Position numbers and translations under genes: made by a program
The notes under the pieces: model-generated
Told to the model about the DNA's origin: nothing
The model's input: the letters and a program-made list of their open reading frames with translations, nothing else
Database searches by the model: none
Origin: Oxyruncus cristatus
Taxonomy: Eukaryota > Chordata > Aves > Passeriformes > Cotingidae
Length of the DNA: 64,000 bases
Reading direction: 5' to 3'
Assembly (NCBI GenBank): GCA_013399855.1
Contig: VXAY01002045.1
Location: forward strand, 682,001 to 746,000
Shown here: one piece after another, positions 36,901 to 51,345 of the stretch
How positions within the stretch are numbered: the first letter of the stretch is position 1
Layout of the letters: the number at the start of each line of letters is the position of its first letter

Positions 36901-38467
36901 CAGAAATGTTGTTTTAACACCTATTCCTCATAGACATCCTGGATACTCATGTCACATATTTATTGTCAACAAATGTTTGCAACAACTTGTAAAAATATTT
37001 GGTCATTTGCCCACAGCCTAAATTTGATGTGACTCAAGATATAAATATCAGTGGTTTAGCCTTTGCAGTATATTAGACTTAGCAACTAGGTTTTCAGCAT
37101 TTGTTTTATATGGTTCCCTACAGAGACCGAAGAGACTAATTTCTCTCCCCCCACACAGGAATAACAGATGGTGTCAGTCAGGTAGACCACCAGGGTGTAT
37201 ATGAACAGACAAACAAGAGATGAGAAGATTTACTTTGAAAACACAGCAGTGAACAACAGCCAAAATGTCCCTTTTCATAATTGTTTGGGCAAGAAACTTC
37301 TCCTTCCTTCTTCATCTTCTCCTGAGCCAAAGACAGCAGTTGGGAGTTCATTTCAAATGTATTCAGATGCATCTTGAAAATTAAAAAGGGAGGTTGAAAC
37401 AGGAACCAGGCTGAAGGTGCAGGAGAGGCTTGAATTCTAAAAACTTGTGCAAAATTTGCTCTCACGAAGTAGGTAAACTTCCATTTAAGGGTTTGTGATG
37501 AATGAGTAGTGAGGCATAAGGTCTTTTTGTCTCTAAAATCTAAGAATATGTTCAAGTACTGGCTTCCAAAAACACTTTTCTCTGTTGTACCAGAAATCTA
37601 CTCTGAGTTCATGGTAGTTTTGTGTCCAAGTGCTATTTGTAGTCTACCAAAGATGTTTCTGTGGGGTGTTTGGGTCAGTGAGAAGTTGCTCATGAAACCA
37701 GTCACCGATTTCCATGATACCTGGACTATGTTATGAAGTAGTGGCTCAGGGTCCCAGGCTGAGGAAGAACAATCCTGGAAAATATCTAGAAAAGGTGGAA
37801 TAATTGATGGACCTGAGGCAGCATCCTACAGCACTTGATGTTGCGTCACATTTAGTTTTCGTTCTTCAGAGAATTCCTGACAGAAGAGGTTACATGAAAG
37901 ACCATATGTTTTCCAAGGCAAAAAAAAAGCATTGGAATATGCAAATTATATGCACAGCTTTTCCCATGACAAAAGGTTTGGGGGATTCCCATTCATAGAG
38001 CATTCCGTGTGAGAGCGTGATGCTACTTAACCTGGGCTGGCAAGGCCCTTTCAGCTTTTGGTCATAGCTCTGCCCATCTCGTATCTGTGTGATCCATTCT
38101 AGATAGACTAGTGTGTGATTTCCCATCATGGAAACCCAAGGCAGGGCACATCTATTTGTGCAGGTGTAGAACACAGCAATACAGAGTGCCTGATAAGAGC
38201 CCAGCGTGGTGGCTGCGTGGTGACGGTGTTTGAAACAGGTTGCTGTGTTTCTGTACCCTCTCTCTAGAATGGTGTAACGTCAGGTTAAAAAAAATACTTT
38301 TAAGTGGAAAATTAAAAGAAAATACATTTAAGTGAATAGTGTTTGTTCTACCTCTTTAAAAGGTTAATGTGTTAAGGAAGTGTTTCACTTCTGTGTTAAA
38401 ATGCCTTTGTATCATTTTTATATTTATAATTATAATTCAAATGCTTGAGAATTTCTCATTTTCACAG
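33943..38467. other. Intergenic sequence, nothing recognised
   Basis: AT-rich DNA with only short chance frames on both strands. No repeat or RNA gene was identified. Confidence 0.5.
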
Positions 38468-38770
38468 GAGCATGTAGTGACAGGACAAGGGGAAATGGCT
38501 TCAAACTAAAAGTGAGTAGGCTTAGATTAGGCATTAGGAGGAAGTTCTTTGCTGTAAGGGTGGTGAAGCACTGGAACAGGTTGCCCAGAGAAGTTGTGGA
38601 TGCCCCATCCCTGAAAGTGTTCAAGGCCAGGTTGGATGGGGCTCTGATCAGCCAAATCCAGTGAAAGGTGACCCTGCCCATGGCAGAGGGGTTGGAACTA
38701 GATGATAATTAGGGTCCCTTCAAACCCAAGCCATTCTATGATTCTATGATTTTATGATTCTATGATTTTA
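38468..38770 (+). mobile_element. CR1 LINE, 3' fragment with extended tail
   Basis: A 300-bp 3' end of CR1: 'agtgacaggacaaggggaaa', 'gcactggaacaggttgccc', 'ccatccctgaaagtgttcaa' and 'ggggttggaactagatga'. It ends in four or more copies of the 8-bp unit ATTCTATG/ATTTTATG (38733-38770). The coding part is frame-broken. The plus-strand words match the consensus closely, so this is a moderately young copy. Confidence 0.93.
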
Positions 38771-41700
38771 GAAATGTCCTGATTTAGAGCAAAATATTAA
38801 AAACGTCTCAGTGTTTTTGTTTCTGACAAGCTCTAATTATTTGTGACATTATCCACACCTACATATGGACAAAGCTGCTTTATTTTCAAGCAATTTTGTC
38901 ATGTCTTTGAGGAAACTGCAAAATGAGTGAGGTGGGCATAAGAGATGTATATTTATAGAGCTCAGTTCCAAGTGGTCTGGAGCCTGTGATAGCAGCACAC
39001 AGGACAGCCTGGCTCTGCAATGCAGGACAGCTTGTTTGCTGTTCATCTGGATCACCATATTCTGACACTTGAGATCATGGGACATGGAAAACACAATTTG
39101 CTGGATATGGTTCCCCATGCCCCACGCTTTACACAGATACTGGCCTTGAAATTCCCACCTTCTCCTAAATTCCCTCTTCCCCCAGAAAAGAAAGTGCAGA
39201 CACGTAGTCCCTGTTTGACAGCCTGGGTAATTGCCAGGATGCTGGGAAGAAATGGAACTTGAGGCAGAAGGTCAGGTAGTAAGCGACGTTTGTGGCAGAT
39301 CCATCAAAGACTTTGTCCAACACTGTTTGCTGCAGGGCTTCCGGCAGGATTTAGATTGAGATTAACCGGGACTGCTGACTGTAGCCTGACTTTATGCTGG
39401 GCTGGCTGCTGCTCTTGCTGTCTGCTGCAGGAAGGATGTAGCTCTTTCCACACCACTGCTCCAAAGCCCCTTGCAGCTATTCCCAGAGACCGTAGTATCC
39501 AGTTTGCTAAATTATATCCTAGAGCCCAGAAGCACATGTATAGAAGCAGAAGTACTTTTCAAGTAAATGTAAGAAAGTCAGGCCTTTCTGAGCAGGAGCT
39601 CTTCTTCCATTCACAGCTTTTCCTTGCCTTGGAGGTTCAGTCTGTTCCAGCTTACCCAGAAAATTTACTCAAACTCTTGACCCAGAAAAAGAAACAAACC
39701 ACAAAACAAAACCAAAACAAAGGCTAACCCCCCCCAAAACTCCCGAGGGAGGCAAATTAGATGATTCATCTCACTTCCAAAAATTGCCTGGTACTTTGGC
39801 ACTATGCAGTGGTGTGCAGGCAGCAGGAGCAGAGGACCTTTCAGGAAGGTGCACACATACCTGGTCACTGCTTCTGTTACTGCCTGAGGACTCCAGCACT
39901 CACAGAGCCACAATGAGCCTTGGAAAACCCTGATACTTCAGGGCTTATATAAAAATTCTAGTTTCCTAGGAATACAAAGATAATTTTTTTTAGACCTTAC
40001 CCTTTATTGGCATGATGCTTTATAGCTCTGTCAGTAGCATTAGTCACAATATTTTGGAATCTATTTCAATAACTGATAAGAATTCTGCTTTCAGGTCTCA
40101 AGTGCAGCTGAAAACCACATTGATGTAAAGAATGGTTTTAGTGATAGGTGGGGAGAGCAGGGATTACCCAAGCTAGTGGAAAAACTTACTCCATCCTGCA
40201 GTCAAATTCCTCATGCAGCCAAAGGGGAAAGCAGAGGCTTTTAGTGATTATAAATTAGCTTGGCAACAATAACATTAATTATGGGACAGCCACAAGAAAA
40301 TTCTCAGTCCACTTCATCCTTCCTTTCCAAAAATCAGTTTAGATTTCTTCTGGCAGACACGTATTAAAGATCTTAAAAACAATTCCATGTCCCATTTCCT
40401 GTGTGGGACCTTAATCTTGTCAAAAATATTCATTGCACTCGAAGGTTATTTCTGTCTTGTTTTGACATTACAGATTTAAAGAATGAGATCATTTCTGTTG
40501 AATGCCCAGCTGTTTAAGAATCTGCATCTCTGTTTAAGAAGCACAAGAGGAAAACACAGTGCCTTTGCCAGAAAAACAATCAGATATTAAGACTGCATTC
40601 TGTTTAATTGGAAAAAAAGATTCAGACATAATGTGATGTGTGGATGAATCAGTACAGACAAGAATTCCTGGGACGCAAAGAATGTTTCATCTTGAAGTGA
40701 CTGCTATACTATGCATGGAAATACTTCTACCTCTTGCTCCGTAGTTTTTCATCTTCATGCATAAAATATTCCTAATATGCTACATTTCCATGCTGTGCTA
40801 ATTTTGCTGATTTTATTACAAGTCTTAGGGACGTTGCTTGTCCTTGCCAGGTCCAGCTCTAGAAGTGATAGAGAAGGAATCTTGGATATCATTTTAGTTA
40901 AAGGTTAGTTTCTGATCACCCTGAACATCAGCCTAGAGTTTGCACAATATTTCTGTGCTACTCATTTCCTGATGAGTTTTTTTGAAGCTGGGGACTAGCA
41001 GGAGAGCGTATGTATTTTAGATCCTTACACAATTAAAAACAACAGTGGAAGTTTAGTAGGAGTTGCAACATGCAGCAAGATGATTATTCTAAATTTTATA
41101 CCATGGGAAGGTGAAGGAGAAATGCTGTGGGGTTTGCTAAGTGTTTAACATACAGGCACTGCCTTGCTGGTGCTAGACATTTTGGATGGAATACAATATG
41201 GTCACAGTTTCCAGAGAAATTGCATTTTTCCTCCCTTTACCATTCCTTTAGATTATTTCTTATGTAACCATTGTTTATGAGCTTTGAAATTAAGGGACTA
41301 TTATCAGAGTTTGAGATATAAGAATTATAGTAATTTGAACAATCTCAGCATGTTGATTGATTTATTACGATGTTTGCAGCACAAAGAGAGTGTTTAATTA
41401 TGGCAGAGGCACTTTTTCTTTACATAGAGTTGTTCAATTATGAATTCTGCAGTGGCTCTGGAGATGGAAAAAATTATTGAACTTGAACAATAAAGCAAAA
41501 GACAGACACTGCTAATGCTATACTGGGATGTGGTAAAGACAGAGCTCACGGGAAAGCAAAGTACTCACACAAATACGATCACCACATCATCAATTAATTA
41601 TTAATCAGAATGTTTTCCACCAAAATCTTAATGCTGATAAATGAAAACATATTCTGATGCCATCCCTGCTGGTATACTCTTACCCTTCTGAAGGGATACG

Positions 41701-42794
41701 CCGCTTTATTACAACTGCTGAAGACAGAGACGCAAGTCTTATATTTGATCTGCTTTGATGATGTCTTGATAATTTACTAAGGACATTTACAGAAGGATCT
41801 ATTGGAAATAAGGTAGAATTTCCATCACGTGCCTTTAGTATTTTTGTAACTAAACTGCAGTTGAAATTTAAGAAAGATTATGTTCCAGTGGATATTTTTA
41901 TTATGTTCCTATTCTCTATGTTGACAATTATAAATCCCCCTTTACTTGAGTAGGCTGACCCATTTTCCTATTCACCTGTTGTCTATATGAAGTGAATTTT
42001 GCATCCTGATTCTGCCACTGCCTCCTACTTACAAACTGTCACAATGGAACAATCACTCTTAAACCCACAAAAGACTTTTTTTCTTTTGCACAGCATTAAA
42101 TACCATCAGGAACTTTCAGCCATCTGATGCCAAAAGAACAGCATAATTTAAAAAAAGAAAACTGATCGCTGTTCTCACAGGGGTGATTGAAGCTTTCAGA
42201 GGAATGGGATGTGAATGCTGAGGATACAAACCACACTTCATGTTACCTTTCTGTCCTGACCACCTACAGATCATCCAACATGCTGAAGTGCTTTTCAACT
42301 CCTTGTTATCACACACTGCTGTATCATTACCATGTTAGACTCATATCTTGTGTCTTCTTGATGTCTGGTCACAATGCCCTTTGCCTCTTGCATGACTTCT
42401 TCTTTTGGAAAGCAGAGAGTTTGCCAGCGGACTGTGAGCCTTTGGTGAGGACCTGAGCCTGGCCTGTCAGGATAGGCCCCTCTGTGCAACACCATCTCTA
42501 GCAGTGGCAGTGGGAGCTGGAACAGGCATCTTGGCAGCACATCTCTCTAATCTGCTTTAAAGGTCTGAGGAGCAGCTGGAAAGAGTAACTTGCAAGTCCA
42601 AACAGTCCCTGCATCATTTGTGGCCTGCTAATGTAGCAAAATAAATAGGAAGAAGATACATAAAAAAAATTTCACAAAGTTCTTTGACTGGAATTTATTT
42701 TTTCCTGAAAGTGAAATAGCAAGAATTGCATTGGAAACAACACTAACCTTCCAATTGAAGACAAAAAGTAAAACGATATCATAATACTTAATGT
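38771..42794. other. Intergenic sequence, nothing recognised
   Basis: The 145-codon plus-strand frame at 39290-39727 ends in a Lys/Gln/Thr-rich tail made by an A-rich low-complexity run (39687-39721). It has no domain features and is not called a gene. The rest is AT-rich with no recognised element. Confidence 0.5.
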
Positions 42795-43164
42795 CTGAGG
42801 AGGATCTTGGGTTGTTTAGCCTGAAGAAGAGGAGGCTCTCCACAACTGCCTGAAAGGGGTTGGCCTCTTCTCCCAGGTAACTAGTGACACTACAAGAGGA
42901 CATAGGCTCAAGCTGTACCAGGGGAGGTTCAGGTAGGACATCAGGTAGAATTTCTTCGTGAAGAGGGTGGTTGAGCATTGGAAGGGGCTGCCCAGGAAGG
43001 TGACAGAGTCACCATCCCTGGAAGTGTTCATGAAATGACTGGACATGACACGTAATAACATGGTTTAGTTGACATGGTGGTGTTGGGTCAAACACTGGAC
43101 TCAAAAATCTTGGAGGCCTTTTCCAATTTTAATGATTTTATGATACTATGATTCTATTCTGTGA
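42795..43164 (+). mobile_element. CR1 LINE, 3' fragment
   Basis: It covers the end of CR1 ORF2 and the 3' tail: 'gggttgtttagcctgaagaag', 'cttctcccaggtaactagtga', 'gggctgcccaggaaggtgac', 'ggtggtgttggg' and a worn tail of ATTTTATGATACTATGATTC. Internal deletions break the reading frame, for example the shortened 'ctctccacaactgcctgaaag' segment. Confidence 0.9.
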
Positions 43165-44650
43165 TTAATCTTAGAGACAAAACTGAAAAGACTCTTCAGC
43201 CACAAGAGGAAGGCTATGTAAAAATCAGTCACAAATGGGAAAAAGAAGGCCAAAAGGGGTAGATTTCAATTTGATGATCCACATAAGCTGAGGCAACAAC
43301 TGCTGCCTAAATGGACACCACCACTTAATCTACTAGGGCTAAAGCTAAGGGTGGATAAGGGGACATGGACTGCATTTTATCAGCTTTGCTGTGTTTAAAA
43401 CCATATCCTTACATTCACTTCTTTGGAAAGTGTTTTGTTCTGTAGTTCCAACATCACCAATCACAAAAGAAAAGCACTCCTCCTCTAATTTAATTGTTAA
43501 ATAATCTGCGAGAAGTGGGAAGCAGTAAACATTGCTGTATTTGTAACTGCTGCTTTCCCTGTGTTTATTTGTTAATTTCTTCCTAATGCGAATAATGCGA
43601 GATCCTATAGCTGCAAGAGACTTTACAAAGGCATTTTATCTCCCTTTTTTATGGTTTGAGGGTTTTTTTGAATAAAGCTTTTAAGTTCGCCTTTAAGAGG
43701 GGAATGGTATACATAGCAATTGAGATGAATGTAAATGGATTTAATTCAGATTGTTGTATTTTTATATGTCAAACACTGTTTTGCAGCAATGGATAGTTTC
43801 TTGCTTAATCAGTACTGACAGTCATAAGTTCTTCTCTGCAATCCTTCAAGGAGGGAAGTACAGTTTTTTTGTTTCCCTTCCTTTTATTAAAACCATCTTG
43901 GAAGAGCCATGAGGACCACTTATCATCTTACAATCTAATATTTTTATCTCTGGGATTTCCAGAGTGTCCACAACAAGGATGTAAAGAAAAAACCCAAACC
44001 AAACATACTAAGCCCAACCTGTACTTTCTAGGCCAGCTGCACGCTGGAGCTGTGATCCTTTTAGTCTTGTACAGGTTTTGTTGTACAAATGTGTTCACTG
44101 TCATCACCTGCAAATCCTTCCCAAGATTCCTACCCTGCTCCAGTCCACATCCAGCTTGCTGTGAACCCTGGTAAGAAACCTCCTTGCCAAATCAAAAAAA
44201 GCTGTTACCAGCTTGTACATATCTTACTTGTATGAACAGTTTTAACAATATTTGTGTGTTTTTCTGGCTCAGCTATGCCCCCTCCTGGAACTCCATCTTA
44301 ACAAATGAAGGAGTAAAATATTGCTCAACACGCTCTGTGTATCATAGTGAGAAGCACCGTGAGCCTGTTCTTAGATCCTCTCATGAGAATGGAGTTGGCA
44401 CTATAGATCTAAAAATTCTTTTTTTGTACATTATCAGCTTGAGGACTTACCAGCCTCAGGCACCAAGAATTTGCTGTCTGTATCATCATAACTTTCAGAA
44501 CGATTTCTGAGATCGCAAGTCCAGCACAAAACCTTCCATAAGTGAATGAAAATAAAGGATGCTTCTGACAGAAGATACAGCAGCCACTCAGTAAAAGGTA
44601 TTTTTTAAGCTGAAAGATTTTTTTTAATTGAAAGAACTATCAATTCAGAG
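43165..44650. other. Intergenic sequence, nothing recognised
   Basis: No coding, RNA or transposon signature recognised. Confidence 0.5.
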
Positions 44651-44935
<285 letters not shown>

Positions 44936-46189
44936 TCGACAGATAAATAATACATACATGTGCAAGCACAAACAAAACCTCCCCCAAACCCATGTATTGC
45001 AAGTATTTTACTCTTGGCCCCACCTCACCCCGTGGCGAGCAAGACTCGCCCAAGGGTCTGATGCAGCAGCGCCTCTTAGTGAAAAAAGTTAATTCTGCAT
45101 TTAGTTACTGTGGGAGCAGGAATAGTTTTGTTTACCTTTCTTTTTTACTTGATTACCAAGTCACTAACACAGTAGACAAATATTTTAACTTCCAATAACT
45201 TATATCTGAGAATCATTCCGATTATTAAAGCCACAATTGTTGTTGAATTTATGGTTATGCATGGACTTGCACTGCAATCTCCCCTTTAGATCACTTGGGT
45301 TGACATTTCTCTTTCTTTTTTTTTAGCTTGGGTATACTTTCAAAATCTGAAAAAAATCTATTAACTGTTCCTAAAACAAAATCATATATTTAATATACTA
45401 AAGATGACTTTTTCTTACAAGGTGTTTGATCTGCTAACTACTACAATTTCAAAAGAGATTGCAGTCTGCAGTCTAAGTTTTTCTTTAGTCAGGAATTTTA
45501 TACCAGCTAATCTGGCTGAAATTCAATGGAAGTGTTTATTTATACACAGATATTGATATTACAGTACAGCTTTTCAAACAACTTTTGCAGCTCTCTGGGT
45601 TTCAGTTTGATGGCAACCTTTACAGGTGTGATGGAAGTCAGCTTATTAGTGGGAGAACTGATCAACATGAGTTGAAAAGACCTATGCAAGTAAAAAAAAA
45701 AGGGTACAAGAAGAGTGGAAGGTACTAAGTGAAACTCATTTCATTCAACATGATGTCTGCAATAAAAGTTGATTCTAAGTTCTCCATACAGATTGCTCCG
45801 GTTAACAGAAAAAAGGCACATTTATTATTTTTAAAATCACAACTGTAAACCTTCTATAACATCCAGAATATTTTATCGGGAAAAACTGGTAGCCTATGTA
45901 TCTTTTCTTCCTGTGCCCAGGAATGCTTTATTTTTTGCCAAGTGTATTTGGGGGGGAAAAAAAGTGTTCAACAGGTCAGGTGGGGGACTAGGACAGTGAA
46001 GTGTGTAACTCTGTAAGACATGTGGCACTAACCCTTGAACATGCCTAAAGCCCAAAGGAGTTAATTCTGCCTTTCTTTTATGATTTTCATCAGAAAGCTT
46101 GCATCAGAAGCTTCGAGTTGGTGCAGTGCTTCCTCTGCTCCCTTGTCTAGTCTTTGCGAGATTCATTTCTACCACACTCCTTCATTTCC
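44936..46189. other. Intergenic sequence, nothing recognised
   Basis: AT-rich DNA. No element recognised. Confidence 0.5.
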
Positions 46190-46320
46190 ACTCCCACGTT
46201 GGTGCCACGGTCGGATAAGCCGGGTCGGGTCCTTCGCAGCAGCTCCGAGGGAGCCCCCACCGTGTGGGCGCTGCTCGCTCGGGAGCCCCGGCCTCGTGGC
46301 CAGCGCATGGAAACGGTCTC
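46190..46320. promoter_or_regulatory. Isolated CpG-dense patch
   Basis: By eye count about 15 CpG dinucleotides occur in roughly 125 bp, against an AT-rich, CpG-poor background on both sides. It is much smaller than a normal promoter island. It could be an enhancer, an orphan CpG island or promoter of a non-coding RNA, or a piece of a GC-rich retroelement. The frames of up to 112 codons that cross it reflect low stop density. Confidence 0.45.
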
Positions 46321-47990
46321 AGCCTTTCTCTCTGCTTTTCCATTTGGGATGAAGTGGGCAGAGCTTTTGAAGCTGCTGGCAAATAGCAGCCACATTTGGA
46401 GGAAGGACTGGGGTTGTAAGACACATCAGAAAGCAAGGGCATCCTGTCCAGGATGAGATCTGATTTGCAGCAGCATTTTGGCTCTGCCAAAGCGCTTCTC
46501 CCCCAGGTCTCTGAAACCAAGGGAGAGCAGCAATTGCTGCTGGAGGCCTCCAGAGGGAGATCCTGCCCATCTGAACCTGAGTGCCTATCTACAGCTCCTT
46601 AATTTCACACAGGATTCCTGAAAGTTTCATGAAAGGAGATGATCAGGGCGTGGAGGGAGAAGCTATAAAACAGCACCGTTGAAGGACCAGCTGCAGCACG
46701 AGTTCAGTTGTAATTGGTGGTGAAAGAGAATATTACCTGGAAAAAACATCCGAAGTCCTCCAGTCACAGGAAAAGCTGTAACCAGAGTTCACAGACCTCG
46801 TACCCCCAAGTTAGTTATCTGGAGAACCCTTCATTAGATCCTTAATCATTCATCACATGAGAAAGCAATATTGAATTATCAGTCTGCATACGCAGACCAT
46901 ACTGAGTGTTAGCAATTCTTTACATAGCTCAAAGAAGCGTGCAGAGACATGGAAGAACAGCTGTGGTCACTAAAAGTTGACTCAAACTGGAAGCAAATTC
47001 CTGGCAAAGCCAGAAATGGATGTGTTTTGAATTCAGGGAGTTAAATTCACCGGAGTGTGGTTATACCTATTTAAATGAAAATATTTCGTAACAGGGTTTC
47101 TGAGATGCCATTCTCCTGGGATGGGCACTGGTAAACAACTACATCGTTTCCAGAATGTTACTTGTACTGAACTGACTTAGCAACGGCATAAATTACAGCA
47201 GTTTGAAGTCCACAAGTTGGGGGGAGATGCTGAGGAGGGTTGACTGCCTGTGGCAGATGTGATGGAGCCCCTGACTGGGCAGAACGACAGTTCTGCATGA
47301 CACCTCAGCAATGATGGCGATCAGAAAACATCAGAAAAGATGGTCCTGACCAAACATCCTCAAGGGTGGTGATAAACATGGCCAACTACTGTCCTATATC
47401 AAAGTGCAGTACTAGAACTGAAGAATCTCACACTCCCTTAGGGATAGGGAGAGCTGATCAAATCGCACTTAAAAGTAGATGTAGTAGACAAAGAGTTAAT
47501 TTAATCTACCTGGTAGTTGTTCACTATTGTCACCAGTAAGGTGTTTGTAGCACTGTATTTGTCCTTTGGGTCTGGAATAACTACTGGTCCTCACTGAGGG
47601 TCCCTTTCCCACTCTTGCTAGCAGGATCAGCTGGTGGGTGAGCTGGTGAGAAGCAACGCCTGAACTGCCTGCCCTGACTGCTGTGTGGCAGCAGAGCTCA
47701 GCTGGTGTGGTGTTCATACCAGCTCATTAACGGTGCACTCATGACAGTTTATCACCTAAAAACATTGAAGAGAATGAATATGATGGAGAAAGTGCTAAGC
47801 CCTGCTACATGTGCTTCAAAGAGCTCTGCCCTGATGCTGTGCTCCTGTCCAGTGCAAGGGTGGTCTTAAACCTGCTGCATTTTTGTTAGAGATTTCTAAA
47901 GACCCTTTACTCCTAAATGAAGATGTCTTGCAAGTTTATATGTATGGCTTCACACTCCTTGTCCCGCTGCCTTGTCTCTCTCTGCTCAGT
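46321..47990. other. Intergenic sequence, nothing recognised
   Basis: Moderately GC-rich near 46320-46600, then AT-rich. No repeat or coding signature recognised. Confidence 0.5.
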
Positions 47991-48172
47991 GTTGATGAGA
48001 CTCCATCTGAAATACAGCTTTCAGGAGGGTTTTTTTTGTCCAGTTAGAGTGGATGCAGAGACAATGGAGGGTAGGGTGCCAGGATAGTTAAGGGCCTACA
48101 TCTACAAGTAAGAGTTAAAGGATCTGTACTTGTTTCACCTGGTGAGAGGAGGATGAGGAGAGATCTGTGAGG
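47991..48172 (+). repeat. Diverged CR1-like fragment
   Basis: 'gttgatgagactccatctgaaatac', 'gtccagttagagtggatgcagag' and 'gagaggaggatgaggagag' follow the order of the CR1 ORF2 C-terminal segment but are heavily worn. Edges are uncertain. Confidence 0.4.
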
Positions 48173-51067
48173 AATGGATGAAGGGTAAATTTAGTGGGAG
48201 GGAGACAGAACTAATATAATGTGACATCCCAGGCATATCCATAGAGCATAGGCACATGGCTAAAAGGACCCTGTGAAATAAATCCACTGTGGTCACTGAA
48301 AGGACTCAGTAGGTGCACAACAATGTCACCAAGTTCTTATCAACATAGCAGTACTTGTGATGGCCTGATACAACACGCTTAAACAGGAAGATCAGCACTT
48401 CCCAGAGGTTACAGCATACACAGAGACCAACATTTGTCCAATTTCAGACCAACTTCTGCTTGAGATTTCTGTAGAAACCTATGTGTCCAATATGCATAGA
48501 AGTACACGTGTAAATTGATAATGTATTACTCAGTCATAAGGAGCTTGTGACTTCATACAGCTACACTGATTCAATTAAAAACATTTTCTAGTTGTCTAAT
48601 ACAACAAACATAAGGTAGCATATTCAATTATCAAATAAAAATAATGGAGAAAACCTGCTACATTCACAAAAAAAAATAGAATGCACAATTTGGTAGATAA
48701 TTCTAAAGTTGGGATTGAAAGTAGAAAGTTAAAAGTATTGATTAAAAACTTGTGTTTTAAAAAATTCCCACAAATCGCAGTTATGCTCTTGTAGCAGAAA
48801 CACCAAACCTCAAAATGAGGCTGGTCTAAGGCAAAGCCAGGGTATATAAACTCCTTAATTAGTCCTCCATCTAGCATTCTTCATCATCTTCATTTTGACT
48901 TCTAATTGTCAATCACCATGTTTATGTCAGCCAGGTGGCAGCTGGGTTTTGCCCAGCAGCAGTTTTCCATACCAAAGAATAGGAACGCTGCTTTGGCTTC
49001 TTGCTTTGATACTTCTTTTATCTACGCATTTCATCCCTTACTTGTGCTGAGTCGAGGCTGGTTTGACTCACACTCTCGTGAGAGTTTCTCTCAAAGACGT
49101 GAGTATTACTATAAGATTTGTCACAGTGTGAAACATAGTGTGTCATGTTCCTGTCTAGAAATTACTTCCATTAAAGCTGTGACCCTGATCCTACATATAC
49201 AAACACACACAAGGTCATTGATTCTTGAATAACCCCCCAAACCACTGGAAGTATCCCAGGCATAAAGCTATCTATACAAGGATATGTTTGCAAGTTGCTG
49301 CCTACTGAAGGCACGTAGTAAGATGATTATAATAGAATTGAATACATAACTTCATACAATCTGGCTTTGGTGTAATAGTGTGAAAACAAATACATGAACA
49401 AGGCTCTTTTACTCACAAGCTCTTGAAACCTGCCCTCAGCACATTTTAGTCAGTTTAGAGTGGAGTACCTGGCCCAAGCATCTCATAGCTTGGAAAGGGA
49501 AATGAATTACAGAAAAACAGGAGTGAAATGCATCGGAACACTGAAACTAACAGGAACAGAGGCAATATTTTTCTTCCTTCCACAAATGCGGGAAGCATCC
49601 TGAACTGAATGGAAAAACACAGGTGTTTGTCATCATCCTAGGTTAGGCAATCACGGAATACATGAAATGATCAAGAAAACAGTGATTGGCCTATGAATTC
49701 TGCTTTCTTTATGTTGGTAGACAGCAAGACAAATAAAATAATATTTAATTATAATTAATTTAAGATAAAAATTAACTCAAATAATGAAACTAATAAACTC
49801 AATTTAATAATTATTTGGGCTGCAATTTCTAGATCTATTTATGAACAAATATAATCAGAGGCTACATCTGACTAGTAAGGACTGTAGATTGCAATGCCTT
49901 ACTCGTGGCAGAGGTCTATTTTGCTGGGTGATAGTGAGTCAAGCTTAAAGTTGACTGGTTTGAACAATTTTTCTCCTGGTAACAAGTGGTATATATCAAG
50001 TGTTGGGGATTAATATTTCCAAATAAATCACTGCATTTAAACCTATAGGAACAATCAAGTGTTTTATTTTTGAAACTTCAGTAGTCTGATTTTTTTTTAA
50101 TTACTGAGAAAAATAAAAAATATTAATTCCAATATTGAATTTCATTTTCTTGAGCTCAATGAATGTAGTTCTCTATGAAGTGATAAGAAAGCAGAGAGCT
50201 GAAATCCATTCTTGTTTGTGTCCATGAGTCTCCATTAACTGTTTCACCTTCTTCTGACCCAAGCACCCTCACTAAGCTCAGGGCACTTGCCCTCAACTAC
50301 CTTGTGCTGAGTATGTTAGAAGCCAAACATGAGTGAGCCAGAAAGAGAAGTGAGGAAAGGGGGAATCTGTGGATAGGGAATTACAATCCTGGGGTTGTAA
50401 TGGCCTGAAAGCGCAAGTTTCAGTGAGTAAAAGCTCAGCCAATGTCCTGGAGCTCATCCTGATGAACTTCCCGCAGGGAAAACAGTGCTGCTTTGCAGCT
50501 TAAAGCACTGTTGCACTGCAGGGTGCATGTTTTGCTCGTGAGGAGCACTGCCCTGGGCTGTGGTGAGTGGGACGCCCTGCCAGCACAGATGCTGGTGGAG
50601 CTGAGTTACACTTCTGCTTCCAGCTCCTGGCCAGCCCCGATTTACAGCTCTGTGGGCAGTGCCTCGTTGCCACCAGACCTCACCTGGGCTCCCATCAGTG
50701 CAGTTCTACTTGATTGCCTCGTTCACCAGCTTCTCACTGAAGCTGCCCAGAGAAGGATCTGTCATCTGCTATGCAAGGGGAATGAAGAGCAAAATCGGAG
50801 TGGAACTCTGCTGTTGTGCACTTGCCCACTCTCTTACCTGTACAGGCACACACCTTGAGCACCTCTTTTTGAAACTCATTTCTGAGGCTGTCAGGCTGTA
50901 CGTTTATCAGTCCAGCAGTGCTGCTCTGCACTGTTGACCCCTGTCCCAGCAATGTTATGATGAATACAGCAATTCGTTTTCTTGGCACAGGTTCTGTGGG
51001 ATACAGCAGATAAATTACATGAATCAAACAAGCAATCCAGCCACCCAAAATGGATAATAAAAAACTG
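48173..51067. other. Intergenic sequence, nothing recognised
   Basis: Very AT-rich around 49730-50120. The frame at 50493-50858 (121 codons, plus) lies in a locally GC-richer patch and shows no domain features. No element recognised. Confidence 0.5.
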
Positions 51068-51345
51068 TAAGACCTGATGTATTGAACCAGGCCAGAGGTC
51101 CATCTAGTTCATTAGTCTTTCCTTGGAAGGGGATGACACAAGGTGCTTGGGAAGCATGTGATGACTCTTCCCCAGTTCACCATCCATTTTTCAGTGATCT
51201 GCAACTAACTGACTTGCTGAGAGGTGACATTTTTCTCTTTCATGGCACCTGAAGGGTTTTTCTTCCATGAATCTAATTGCTTTATGGCACATATAAAATT
51301 TTACTATCTATGACATCCTCTGGAATTGTTCTACAGCTTTTTGCT
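51068..51345 (-). repeat. Ancient CR1-like relic
   Basis: The plus strand has 'aaccaggccagaggtccatc', 'ttccatgaatctaattgc' and 'gacatcctctggaattgttc', in the order of the antisense 3' region of an old amniote CR1. It is strongly diverged. Confidence 0.55.

Noticed and set aside
39290..39727. A 145-codon plus-strand frame
   Set aside because: No domain or family resemblance; ends in an A-rich low-complexity tail; another frame overlaps it on the minus strand.
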